Numbered from the stretch's first letter, positions 1 to 6,085 are shown. The stretch is 9,311 nt of DNA from Palsa-601 sp052146895 (GCA_052146895.1 JBKQLZ010000211.1:1-9311); one strand, 5' to 3'. Numbers and translations: made by a program. Notes: generated from the sequence alone by a model not told the origin.

Positions 1-1324
1 CGTGATGTTCCACGGGAGCTTCACGCAGAACGTCGAGCGAGTGCGTGCCGTCGTCCCGAGCGTGAAGCTGTGGTTGCACGTCGACGACGGTGGCGACCCG
101 TGCCCGGAGTGGGCGATGCCCTTCGAGGAGGCTGCCAACGCTCTCGCGCAGGGCGAAGACCCGCACATCACGGGGCCGGCGCCGCGCTCCGGCGACGACC
201 TCTACTTCCTCTACACCGGCGGGACCACCGGTATGCCGAAGGGGGTCATGTGGCGCCAGGACGACCTCTTCGCGCTGCTCAACAGTGGGAGCCCGCTGCC
301 GCTGCCGGAGGACTCCGGCCTCGACGGGGTCCGCAACATGCTCGTGGCGCTCAGTGCCTCTCCTCCGGTCGTGCTGCCGGCCTGCCCGCTCATGCACGGC
401 ACCGGTGCGTTCACGGCCTTCAGTTGCCTGATGCTGGGCGGCTGCGTCGTTACGTTGCCGGGCCGAGGCTTCGACGCGGAACTGCTCCTCGAGACGGTGC
501 AGCGCGAGAAGGTGAACCTCGTCACGATCGTCGGTGACGCGTTCGCGAAGCCGATACTGCGTGCCCTCGACGAGAACCCCGGGCGGTTCGACCTCTCGAC
601 CCTGCTCGGCTTCGTCTCGTCGGGCGTCATGTGGAGCGAAGAGACGAAGAAGGGACTGCACCGTCACAATCCCAACATGCTGCTGATCGACTCGTTCGGG
701 TCTTCCGAGGCGATCGGGATGGGCAACTCGGTCTCGACGGCCGGTGCCGAAGCACACACGGCCTCCTTCCAGCTCGGCGAGAGTGCCAAGGTCATCGACG
801 ACGACGGCAACGAGATCGCCGCGGGATCGGGGCAAGCGGGCAGGATCGCGCTCGGCGGCCGGATCCCGGTCGGCTACTACAAGGACGAGGCGAAGACGGC
901 CACGACGTTCGTGACCATCGACGGCGTGCGCTATTCGGTCCCTGGCGACTACGCCATCGTCGAAGCGGACGGCTCGCTTCAGCTCCTCGGTCGTGGCTCT
1001 GTCTCGATAAACACCGGCGGCGAGAAGGTCTTCCCCGAGGAGGTGGAAGAGGCCCTCAAGACTCACCCGGCGGTGGCGGACGCGGTCGCGGTCGGCACAC
1101 CTGACGAGCGTTTCGGGGAGGCGATCACCGCAGTCGTCGAGCTGTCGCCAGGCGCCGAGGCGAGCGAGGAAGAGCTGATCAGCCACGTGAAGAGCCAGAT
1201 CGCCAGCTTCAAGGCGCCGCGCCGAGTCGTGTTCGTCGACGCGGTCGGGCGCTCGGCGGCCGGGAAGCTGGACTACAAGGCGCTGCGGGCACTCGCGATG
1301 GAGCGGCTGGGCGTCATCGCTTAG
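1..1324 (+). CDS. Acyl-CoA synthetase, FadD19-like (5' end outside window)
   Basis: ATP-dependent acyl-CoA ligase of the AMP-forming adenylate superfamily, which activates a carboxylic acid to acyl-AMP and then to the CoA thioester. The reading frame is open to the left edge. Numbering from the codon at position 2, the ATP-binding P-loop YTGGTTGMPKG is at residues 71-81, the adenine-binding SFGSSEA at 231-237, PGDYA with its ribose-binding Asp at 324-328, the hinge region GRGSVSINTGGEKVFPEEVE at about 340-350, and the C-terminal catalytic Lys in SAAGKLDY at 422. All key residues are present. About 440 residues are visible against about 540 for the family, so roughly 100 N-terminal residues are missing and the GTG at position 2 is probably internal. 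From memory, the sequence resembles mycobacterial FadD19, which acts on sterol side chains. The substrate is not proven here, and a generic fatty or aromatic acid is possible. It is probably co-transcribed with the hydrolase 62 bp downstream. Confidence 0.93.
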   Translation, partial: VMFHGSFTQNVERVRAVVPSVKLWLHVDDGGDPCPEWAMPFEEAANALAQGEDPHITGPAPRSGDDLYFLYTGGTTGMPKGVMWRQDDLFALLNSGSPLPLPEDSGLDGVRNMLVALSASPPVVLPACPLMHGTGAFTAFSCLMLGGCVVTLPGRGFDAELLLETVQREKVNLVTIVGDAFAKPILRALDENPGRFDLSTLLGFVSSGVMWSEETKKGLHRHNPNMLLIDSFGSSEAIGMGNSVSTAGAEAHTASFQLGESAKVIDDDGNEIAAGSGQAGRIALGGRIPVGYYKDEAKTATTFVTIDGVRYSVPGDYAIVEADGSLQLLGRGSVSINTGGEKVFPEEVEEALKTHPAVADAVAVGTPDERFGEAITAVVELSPGAEASEEELISHVKSQIASFKAPRRVVFVDAVGRSAAGKLDYKALRALAMERLGVIA

Positions 1325-1372
1325 CGCCACCCTATGATCGGACAGGGCTCGGCGCCCCGTCCGGGCCCGCGC

Positions 1373-1382
1373 AAGGGGGGAA
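1373..1382 (+). promoter_or_regulatory. Shine-Dalgarno sequence of the serine hydrolase
   Basis: The purine run AAGGGGGGAA ends 4 bases before the ATG at 1387 and supports that start. It lies in the 62-bp gap after the synthetase stop. That gap also has a TATGAT hexamer at 1333-1338 with no good -35 partner, so I do not call an independent promoter. Confidence 0.7.
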
Positions 1383-1386
1383 GCTC

Positions 1387-2613
1387 ATGAAGGTCGACGC
1401 CGCCGCCGCAGGGATGGACTCCGGGCGCCTTGCCCGCATCGACGAGCACCTGATCCGGAGCTACATCGAACCGGGCAAGATCGCCGGCTGCCTCGTCGGC
1501 GTGGTCCGCCAAGGTCAGGTGGCTTACCTGTCCTGCCTGGGTCATGCGGACCGCGAGCGGCAGCGGCCAGTGACCGAGGACACTGTCTGGCGGATCTACT
1601 CGATGACGAAGCCCATCACCGGCGTCGCCCTCATGACGCTCTACGAACGAGGGCGCTTCCAGCTGAGCGATCCGGTGCACCGCTTCATCCCCTCGTGGCG
1701 CGGGCAGAAGGTCGCCGTGCGTCGCGCCGACGGCACGACCGAGCTTGTCGACCCCGAACGCCCCGTGAGTGTGCGTGACGTGATGATGCACATGGCCGGG
1801 CTCGGCTACGGGCCGGCAAACGCCGACCTCGACCTCGGCGATGTCGGTGAACGTCGCGAGGCGCCCTCGATCCAGCGCGCACCCTCACTCGACGACCTCG
1901 TCGAGCGCCTCGCGGGCGAGCCGCTCCGCTTCCAGCCCGGCACGCAATGGCTCTACTCCTTCGGCACCGACGTCTGCGCCCGCCTCGTCGAGGTCATCTC
2001 GGGGCAGCCGTTCGACGAGTACTTGCGCAGCGAGGTGTTCGAGCCGCTCGGGATGGTGGACACGGGCTTCTACGTGCCCGACGAGAGCCTTGGCCGCTTC
2101 GCTGCCAACTACGCCCGCAACTCGCGCAAGGAGCTCGTCCTGATCGACGATCCAGAGGAGAGTGGGTACCGGACGCCGCCGACGTTTCTCTCAGGCGGTG
2201 GCGGGCTTGTCTCGACCGCGCCGGATTACATGCGCTTTTGTCAGATGCTCGCCAACGGCGGCGAGCTCGACGGCCGCCGTATCCTCGGGCGGAAGACTGT
2301 CGAGCTCATGACCGTCAACCACCTCCCCGGCGGGGGGCAGCTGTCGCAGTTCGCGCTGCCTGGCGGGTATGGCGAGGTCGGCTTCGACGGGATGGGCTTC
2401 GGGCTCACGATGGCTGTCGGCCTCGGCCCGGCGGCTACGCAGGTCATCGGTTCGGCCGGCGAGTTCATGTGGGGTGGCGCCGCCTCGACGGCGTTCTGGG
2501 TCGACCCGGCGGAGGAGCTCGCCGTGGTCTTCATGACACAGCTCATGCCCTCGGGCACGTTCAACTTCCGTGGCCAGTTGAAGACCTTGGTGTACCCGGC
2601 CATCGTCGATTGA
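1387..2613 (+). CDS. Serine hydrolase, beta-lactamase/esterase (class C-like) family
   Basis: A 408-residue serine hydrolase of the Beta-lactamase (PF00144-type) fold, the group that includes EstB-like esterases, class C beta-lactamases and DD-peptidases. The nucleophile motif SxxK is S72-M-T-K75 in RIYSMTKPITG. The second motif is Y190-S191 in WLYSFGTD, as in EstB-type esterases, where class C lactamases have YxN. The third-motif region is WGGAAS near 362-367, in place of the KTG of true lactamases, followed by FWVDP. These substitutions favour an esterase or lactone/ester hydrolase over antibiotic resistance. No signal peptide is visible, so it is probably cytoplasmic. The ATG at 1387 has a strong ribosome-binding site. 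It follows an acyl-CoA synthetase gene, a pairing that suggests lipid or sterol breakdown. It ends 17 bp from the convergent toxin gene. The substrate is unknown. Confidence 0.92.
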   Translation: MKVDAAAAGMDSGRLARIDEHLIRSYIEPGKIAGCLVGVVRQGQVAYLSCLGHADRERQRPVTEDTVWRIYSMTKPITGVALMTLYERGRFQLSDPVHRFIPSWRGQKVAVRRADGTTELVDPERPVSVRDVMMHMAGLGYGPANADLDLGDVGERREAPSIQRAPSLDDLVERLAGEPLRFQPGTQWLYSFGTDVCARLVEVISGQPFDEYLRSEVFEPLGMVDTGFYVPDESLGRFAANYARNSRKELVLIDDPEESGYRTPPTFLSGGGGLVSTAPDYMRFCQMLANGGELDGRRILGRKTVELMTVNHLPGGGQLSQFALPGGYGEVGFDGMGFGLTMAVGLGPAATQVIGSAGEFMWGGAASTAFWVDPAEELAVVFMTQLMPSGTFNFRGQLKTLVYPAIVD

Positions 2614-2630
2614 GCCGGCGGCGCTGATCC

Positions 2631-2924
2631 TCAGGGCCGATCGAACACCGCGTGGGTGCCCAACCGGCGCCACACGACATGCGGCTCACCTTCGATGACA
2701 GAGGCCCCATATTCGAAGGTGGCGCGTCCGTCGTCTGCCCACGTCATCTCGAAGATGCCGGCCGCCCCCTTCACACCCTTCACGCGGAGGCCCTTTCGGA
2801 ACCCGCGGCCACGCTGAAGATCCTCGACGAACTGTGACACCGCGACGAGGAAGGCGGCTTGCTGACCGCGAGACAGCAGATCGAAGTCCGCGCCAAAGCG
2901 CGCCAGCCATGCATAGGTCGGCAC
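2631..2924 (-). CDS. RelE/ParE-family toxin of a type II toxin-antitoxin module
   Basis: A 97-residue protein whose small size, basic character and motifs fit the RelE/ParE mRNA-interferase/gyrase-toxin superfamily. The N-terminal part (FGADFDLLSRGQQAAFLVAVSQFVEDL) would form the two helices. The C-terminal half (GLRVKGVKG, FEMTW, RATFEYG, HVVWRRLGTH) would form the beta sheet with conserved Lys and Arg. The start is GTG at 2924, 6 nt after the antitoxin stop at 2931. No Shine-Dalgarno is visible, so translation is probably coupled to the antitoxin. The gene appears intact although its antitoxin is frameshifted. Family assignment is from recollection of actinobacterial AbrB-RelE pairs. Whether it cleaves mRNA or acts otherwise cannot be read from the sequence. 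Confidence 0.8.
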   Translation of the reverse strand: MPTYAWLARFGADFDLLSRGQQAAFLVAVSQFVEDLQRGRGFRKGLRVKGVKGAAGIFEMTWADDGRATFEYGASVIEGEPHVVWRRLGTHAVFDRP

Positions 2925-2930
2925 GTGTGG

Positions 2931-3235
2931 CTACCGAGCAGATCGCTTGCGGTGGCCTTTGCTACGTGAGCGCAGGGCACCGACAACCTCGTCGCCCGAA
3001 GCGAAGGTCTCGACCCTCCCAGCGGAGCGGTCGGCATCCGCCTCCCGCTCCCCGGCCTGCACTCCGCCGTCCAGAACCACGCCTGGGTGGCGTCGATCAA
3101 CTTCTGGGGACGCAGCAAGATGCCGTCGGCGGTGATCTCCGCCTCGAGCAGGTCGCCCTCTTCGAGGTGTGCCGCCTTGCGGATGTCGTCCGGCAGCGTC
3201 AGCTGGCCCTTCGCTCGCAGGGTGGTCCTTGCCAT
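2931..3235 (-). pseudogene. AbrB/SpoVT-type antitoxin, frameshifted by one base
   Basis: The first 58 codons from ATG 3235 encode a swapped-hairpin AbrB DNA-binding domain: MARTTLRAKGQLTLPDDIRK, then EEGDLLEAEITADGILLRP and IDATQAWFWTAE. After the GAG codon at 3064-3062 this frame loses sense and runs on through the toxin gene out of frame. The -1 frame, starting at the shared G, continues with QAGEREADADRSAGRVETF and ends KGHRKRSAR at TAG 2933-2931. Antitoxins of this type usually read AWFWTPEWQAGEREA (from memory). Adding one G between 3060 and 3059 turns TGCAG into TGG CAG and restores exactly that W-Q-A-G-E-R-E-A sequence and a protein of about 102 residues. The C-terminal half would normally wrap and neutralise the toxin. 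The break may be a true mutation or a sequencing/assembly error. The N-terminal half alone could still bind DNA. Confidence 0.82.
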
Positions 3236-3241
3236 AGGAGA

Positions 3242-3270
3242 ATCATATAGTCTCAAAGTCTGACTTTCAG
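3242..3270 (-). promoter_or_regulatory. Candidate promoter of the toxin-antitoxin operon, leaderless
   Basis: On the minus strand, CTGAAA (3270-3265, 4 of 6 matches to TTGACA) is followed by a 17-bp spacer and TATGAT (3247-3242, 5 of 6 matches to TATAAT). Counting 7 bases on from the -10 puts the transcription start at the A of the antitoxin ATG at 3235. The mRNA would be leaderless, which fits the lack of any Shine-Dalgarno (the bases before the ATG are ATTCTCCT). Inferred from spacing only. Confidence 0.6.
3255..3267. promoter_or_regulatory. 13-bp palindrome, probable antitoxin operator
   Basis: AAAGTC-T-GACTTT is a perfect inverted repeat with 6-bp arms. It lies inside the spacer and over part of the -35 of the candidate promoter, where a bound protein would block RNA polymerase. 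An additional AGTCT at 3249-3253 repeats part of one arm (3257-3261). Autorepression by an AbrB-type antitoxin is the expected use. Confidence 0.55.
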
Positions 3271-3366
3271 ATCGGTGACGCAGATCCGCGGCGGTCAGGC
3301 ACAAACGTCGATCGGCTCGCCTGACTGTCGAGCGGCGCAGCCTCCTTTATGTGTCGGCGGCGAACG

Positions 3367-3516
3367 CTAGGCGGACAGGAGCACCTGCCAGGCGTGATCG
3401 GACGGCAAGAGCGCTGCCAATCGCTGACGCCTATCGATGGCGAGATGCGGGATCACCTCCCGAGCGTCGATCTCGTCCTTCGGGCGCTCCCAACGGCCAA
3501 GGTCCGGCGCACCCAC
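3367..3516 (-). CDS. Doubtful small ORF of 49 codons, possible gene remnant
   Basis: From GTG 3516 to TAG 3367 the translation contains APDLGRWERPKDEIDARE and ends DHAWQVLLSA. Roughly four fifths of the codons end in G or C and the amino-acid mix (RPKDEIDAREVIPHL, DRRQRLAALLPSD) looks protein-like, unlike typical shadow translations. Against a real gene: no family is recognised, there is no Shine-Dalgarno, and a short hairpin overlaps the start. It is in the same frame as the preceding nucleotidyltransferase, separated by that gene's TGA, but does not resemble the C-terminal helices of long RmlA proteins. It may be the 3' remnant of a lost gene. Confidence 0.25.
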   Translation of the reverse strand: MGAPDLGRWERPKDEIDAREVIPHLAIDRRQRLAALLPSDHAWQVLLSA

Positions 3517-3522
3517 GCCGAC

Positions 3523-3537
3523 GCTCAGCTCAGCTCA
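3523..3537. repeat. Three tandem 5-bp repeats creating stops in all three frames
   Basis: GCTCA occurs three times on the plus strand (TGAGC on the minus strand). The first TGA is the stop of the nucleotidyltransferase. Because the unit is 5 bp, the TGAs at 3537, 3532 and 3527 fall in three different frames. Confidence 0.85.
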
Positions 3538-4278
3538 GGGGTGGTTGGCGCCGCTGCGCCGTACCTGATCGTTCACCTCGTAGTAGGCGTCGATCGACTC
3601 GCCCGCGTCTCCCCAGAAACCACCGATGACGTCGTACTCCATCAGCCCGGCCGACACGAAGTGATTGTTGACGTCGGTGATCTCGAGCTCGCCCCGACCG
3701 GACGGCTCGAGCGTCGGGATCACCTCGAACACCGACGAGTCGTAGAGGTAGATCCCGGTCACGCAGTAGTTGGAGGGGGGATCGGTTGGTTTCTCCACGA
3801 TTCTCGTGAGGCGCCCCTCGCCGTCAAGCTCGGGCACTCCGAGATGGCGGAGGTGCGCAGGATCGCTGATCTCGGCGAGAAGGAGCCGTGCACCGGACGA
3901 TTGCTCGGCGAAGCGCTCGATCGAGGGCCTGATGGAGCGCTCCACGATGTTGTCTGCCAGCATGACGCAAACCGAGTCGCCGCCGACGAAGTGCTCGGCG
4001 AGGCCGAGCGCCTCGGCGATGCCGCCGGGGCGGTCCTGGTAGCCGTAGACGAGCAGGTCCAGGCCGTGCTCGCGGCCGTTCGAGAGCAGCCGGAGGAACT
4101 CGCCGGCATGCGTGCCGCCTGTCACGACCATGATCTCTGTGATTCCCGCCTGCACGAGCGCCTCGATGCCGTAGCTGATCATCGGGCGGTCGCCGATCGG
4201 CAGCAGGTGCTTGTTCGTGATCCGCGTGAGGGGGTACAGCCGGCTCCCCGTGCCGCCGGCGAGAAGAACTCCCTTCAC
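3535..4278 (-). CDS. Short-form glucose-1-phosphate thymidylyltransferase-like sugar nucleotidyltransferase
   Basis: A 247-residue nucleotidyltransferase of the RmlA/RfbA type, which would join a sugar 1-phosphate with an NTP (classically dTTP and glucose-1-P) to give an activated sugar for cell-envelope polysaccharides. The N-terminal nucleotide-binding loop is LAGGTGSRLYPLT (6-18), with the conserved Lys in TNKHLLPIGDRPM (21-33). Further motifs are VTGGTHAGEFLRLL (52-65), YQDRPGGIAEAL (80-91), the metal-binding LADN (107-110), VEKP (161-164), GIYLYD (175-180) and GELEITDVN (196-204). It lacks the extra C-terminal helices of about 290-residue RmlA enzymes, as many short homologues do, and seems complete. 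The start is GTG 4278, placed by the MKGVLLAGG N-terminus. No clear Shine-Dalgarno is seen. It begins 40 nt after ftsX and may be the last gene of that operon. No other dTDP-sugar gene is in the window, so the exact nucleotide and sugar are unproven. Confidence 0.88.
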   Translation of the reverse strand: MKGVLLAGGTGSRLYPLTRITNKHLLPIGDRPMISYGIEALVQAGITEIMVVTGGTHAGEFLRLLSNGREHGLDLLVYGYQDRPGGIAEALGLAEHFVGGDSVCVMLADNIVERSIRPSIERFAEQSSGARLLLAEISDPAHLRHLGVPELDGEGRLTRIVEKPTDPPSNYCVTGIYLYDSSVFEVIPTLEPSGRGELEITDVNNHFVSAGLMEYDVIGGFWGDAGESIDAYYEVNDQVRRSGANHP

Positions 4279-4318
4279 GGGCGGGCAGCGTACTTTGTCG
4301 TCCCGCGGGGCCGCTCCG

Positions 4319-5200
4319 TCATACGGTCAAGAAACGCCGCACGGCCACTGCGGAACCCACGACGCCCACGACCATCCCGACGATGACGACGAGGATCTCG
4401 GTCACGATCACGTCGTGACCGGGCACGACTGCTGACTGGAACTCGGCGAAGCGATGCAAGAGCGTCCGTATCCCGATATCTCCCAGGAGCACGATGCCGA
4501 CGGCGACGACTGCTCCGAGGAGGCCCTGCACGAGACCCTCGACCATGAACGGCAACCGGATGAACCAGGCCGTCGCGCCGACCAGTCGCATGACGGCCAC
4601 CTCCCGGCGCCTGGCGAATATCGCCATCCGGATTGCCATGAGTATCAGCACCACGGCCGACAACAACAGCACGACCGCGATAGTGAACAGCACGATCTGC
4701 AGCACGTTCGAGAGCGCTATCAGCGTGCGGATCGACTGCGCCGGGAAGGTGACCTCGTACACGCCGGCCTGAGTGTTGAACAGGTTCGCGACTGCCGATG
4801 CGTCCTTCGGGTGCACGAGGGTGCACTGGAACACAGGAGGTGTCGTCGCCGGGGTCAAGACCTTGACGATGTCGGGCTGGCTCCTGAACAGCGCCACCAT
4901 CTGCTCGTAGGACTGCTGGTGGTCGAGGTAGTTGCAATGCTTGATCTGAGGGGTCTCGCGCGCCGTCGTCTTGATGGCGTTGGTGTCGCCGATCGGAGCC
5001 AGCGGCTTCATGAAGATCTGCAGGTCGACGTTGTCGCCGAGCGCCGCGAGCTGGCTGTTTACCGACTGGCGGAGCAGCAGCGCTGTCCCGACGAGGGAGA
5101 GCGAGACACCTACCGTCAAGATGGCGGCGAGCGCCATCAGGCGATTGCGCCACAGGTTCGAAGCCGTCTCACGAACGACGTATCCGGCTGAGATCGGCAT
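4319..5200 (-). CDS. ftsX: Cell-division protein FtsX, ABC transporter-like membrane subunit
   Basis: Membrane subunit of the FtsEX complex, which passes ATP-driven signals across the membrane to peptidoglycan hydrolases during division. In 293 residues the layout is typical: a short cytoplasmic start (ETASNLWRNR), TM1 at about 21-43, a large external domain at about 45-160, then three further TM segments near 165-192, 216-240 and 262-288. The cytoplasmic segment IFARRREVAVMRLVGATAWFIRLPFMVEG (194-222) is the conserved FtsX signature that contacts FtsE. The external domain has two cysteines, C89 and C126, that could form a disulfide. The ATG at 5200 shares its A with the ftsE stop, so the two are translationally coupled. 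Length agrees with actinobacterial FtsX (about 295-300). Confidence 0.95.
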   Translation of the reverse strand: MPISAGYVVRETASNLWRNRLMALAAILTVGVSLSLVGTALLLRQSVNSQLAALGDNVDLQIFMKPLAPIGDTNAIKTTARETPQIKHCNYLDHQQSYEQMVALFRSQPDIVKVLTPATTPPVFQCTLVHPKDASAVANLFNTQAGVYEVTFPAQSIRTLIALSNVLQIVLFTIAVVLLLSAVVLILMAIRMAIFARRREVAVMRLVGATAWFIRLPFMVEGLVQGLLGAVVAVGIVLLGDIGIRTLLHRFAEFQSAVVPGHDVIVTEILVVIVGMVVGVVGSAVAVRRFLTV

Positions 5201-5988
5201 CAGTGGGCCCTCTTACGGTGCCGCGCACCGATTGCATCTGTCCCGGTGCTCAAGCGGTCGGCCGCGGCAGCCACTGCTGGGATGCCGCGGGTCGTGGATG
5301 AGGAGGAGTCAAGCCCGTAAATGCCTCGGACCTGGTCACGGATGACGTGACCGCGCTCGATCTCGATGACCCGGCGGCGCATCATGTCGACGATGGACGC
5401 GTCGTGCGTAGCCATCAGCACCGTCGTGCCGGTCCGGTTGATCCGGTCGAGCAGCCCCATGATCCCCTGGCTCGTCGTCGGGTCGAGGTTCCCCGTCGGC
5501 TCGTCAGCGAGAAGGATGAGGGGCCGATTGACGAATGCGCGGGCGATCGCGACCCGCTGCTGCTCGCCTCCCGACAGCTCGTCGGGCAGCCGTTTCGACT
5601 TCTGGCCGAGCCCGACGAGGTCGAGCACTTGTGGCACCTGCGCTGAGATCACCTGGCGGGGGCGCCCGATGACCTCGAGAGCGAAGGCGACGTTCTCGAA
5701 CACGGTCTTGTTCGGAAGGAGGCGGAAATCCTGGAAGACGCAGCCGAGGTTCCGCCTCAGATACGGCACGCGCCAGTTCGAGAGGGCGTCGATCTCGCGG
5801 CCCGCGACCCAGATCTGGCCCGAGTCGACCCGCTCCTCACGCAGCAACAGCTTGAGCAGCGTCGTCTTGCCGGAGCCGGAGGCACCGACGATGAAGACGA
5901 ATTCGCCCTTCGAGATATCGAGGGAGATGTTGGAGAGGGCGGTGACTGAGCCCTTGTATGTCTTGGTGACGTTTTCGAATCGGATCAT
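5200..5988 (-). CDS. ftsE: Cell-division ATP-binding protein FtsE
   Basis: ATPase subunit of FtsEX, cytoplasmic and membrane-associated through FtsX. Walker A GASGSGKTT is at 35-43, the Q-loop Gln at 86 in VFQDF, the signature LSGGEQQ at 138-144, Walker B LILLADEP at 157-164, the D-loop NLD at 167-169 and the H-loop His at 195. All catalytic residues are present. NWRVPYLRRNLGCVFQDFRLL is typical of FtsE and separates it from other ABC ATPases. The start ATG 5988 (MIRFENVTKTY) is well placed, with only a weak ribosome-binding site. Beyond about residue 222 there is a low-complexity tail of about 40 residues rich in Ser, Thr and Ala that ends in basic ARHRKRAH, longer than in the roughly 222-230-residue standard FtsE. 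Confidence 0.96.
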   Translation of the reverse strand: MIRFENVTKTYKGSVTALSNISLDISKGEFVFIVGASGSGKTTLLKLLLREERVDSGQIWVAGREIDALSNWRVPYLRRNLGCVFQDFRLLPNKTVFENVAFALEVIGRPRQVISAQVPQVLDLVGLGQKSKRLPDELSGGEQQRVAIARAFVNRPLILLADEPTGNLDPTTSQGIMGLLDRINRTGTTVLMATHDASIVDMMRRRVIEIERGHVIRDQVRGIYGLDSSSSTTRGIPAVAAAADRLSTGTDAIGARHRKRAH

Positions 5989-6008
5989 GAATCGCTCGTT
6001 CTAGGGGC

Positions 6009-6020
6009 CGGTTGCAACCG
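6009..6020. promoter_or_regulatory. Perfect 12-bp palindrome upstream of ftsE
   Basis: CGGTTGCAACCG is fully self-complementary and lies 20 bp before the ftsE start, in the 97-nt prfB-ftsE gap. It could be an operator for a dimeric regulator. No known regulator is assigned. Confidence 0.4.
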
Positions 6021-6056
6021 CCGAGGCAACGGCGACGACGGTAGCAGCCCATACTC

Positions 6057-6085
6057 ATTACGGACCCGTGACACTGCCGTCACAA
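6057..6085 (-). promoter_or_regulatory. Weak candidate promoter for ftsEX
   Basis: On the minus strand, TTGTGA (6085-6080) is followed by exactly 17 bp and CGTAAT (6062-6057), each with 4 of 6 matches to consensus. It starts right after the prfB stop. The spacer contains GTGAC-6 nt-GTCAC (6068-6083), a small inverted repeat. A separate ftsEX promoter is plausible given the 97-nt gap, but the hexamers are weak. Confidence 0.3.

Larger units (their letters stand above)
3236..3534. other. Intergenic region between the toxin-antitoxin module and the nucleotidyltransferase
   Basis: About 300 bp without a recognisable gene. The left end holds the antitoxin promoter and palindrome. Positions 3367-3516 hold a doubtful 49-codon ORF, and 3523-3537 a 5-bp tandem repeat that starts at the nucleotidyltransferase stop. 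A hairpin with one bulged base can form at 3502-3522 (GTCGGCG pairing with CGCCGGAC on the minus strand) just after that stop. It lacks a U-run, so a terminator role is uncertain. An AAAGGAGG sequence on the minus strand (3348-3341) has no suitable start codon after it. Confidence 0.5.

Noticed and set aside
1387..2613. Antibiotic-resistance beta-lactamase
   Set aside because: SxxK is present, but the YxN and KTG motifs are replaced by YSF and WGG as in esterase-type homologues, and there is no export signal.
2614..2630. Bidirectional terminator between the convergent hydrolase and toxin genes
   Set aside because: Only 17 bp, with no stem of useful length and no T-run on either side.
3055..3068. 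Programmed -1 ribosomal frameshift in the antitoxin
   Set aside because: No X-XXY-YYZ slippery heptamer or evident downstream structure at the junction. A one-base deletion or sequence error explains it more simply, since one added G recreates the family-typical Trp.
3236..3304. N-terminal extension of the antitoxin to an ATG at 3304
   Set aside because: The AbrB fold starts at MARTTLRAKG (3235), and the extension would read through the promoter and palindrome.
3341..3348. Minus-strand AAAGGAGG as a ribosome-binding site for a hidden gene
   Set aside because: No ATG, GTG or TTG at proper spacing. The next GTG opens only 11 codons.
3349..4386. Long plus-strand open frame of 345 codons
   Set aside because: It lies antisense to the nucleotidyltransferase, whose motifs are unmistakable. 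The plus-strand translation is the low-information antisense product common in high-GC DNA.
4454..5191. Plus-strand open frame of 245 codons opposite ftsX
   Set aside because: His/Asp/Arg-rich antisense shadow of the FtsX membrane protein, with no domain.
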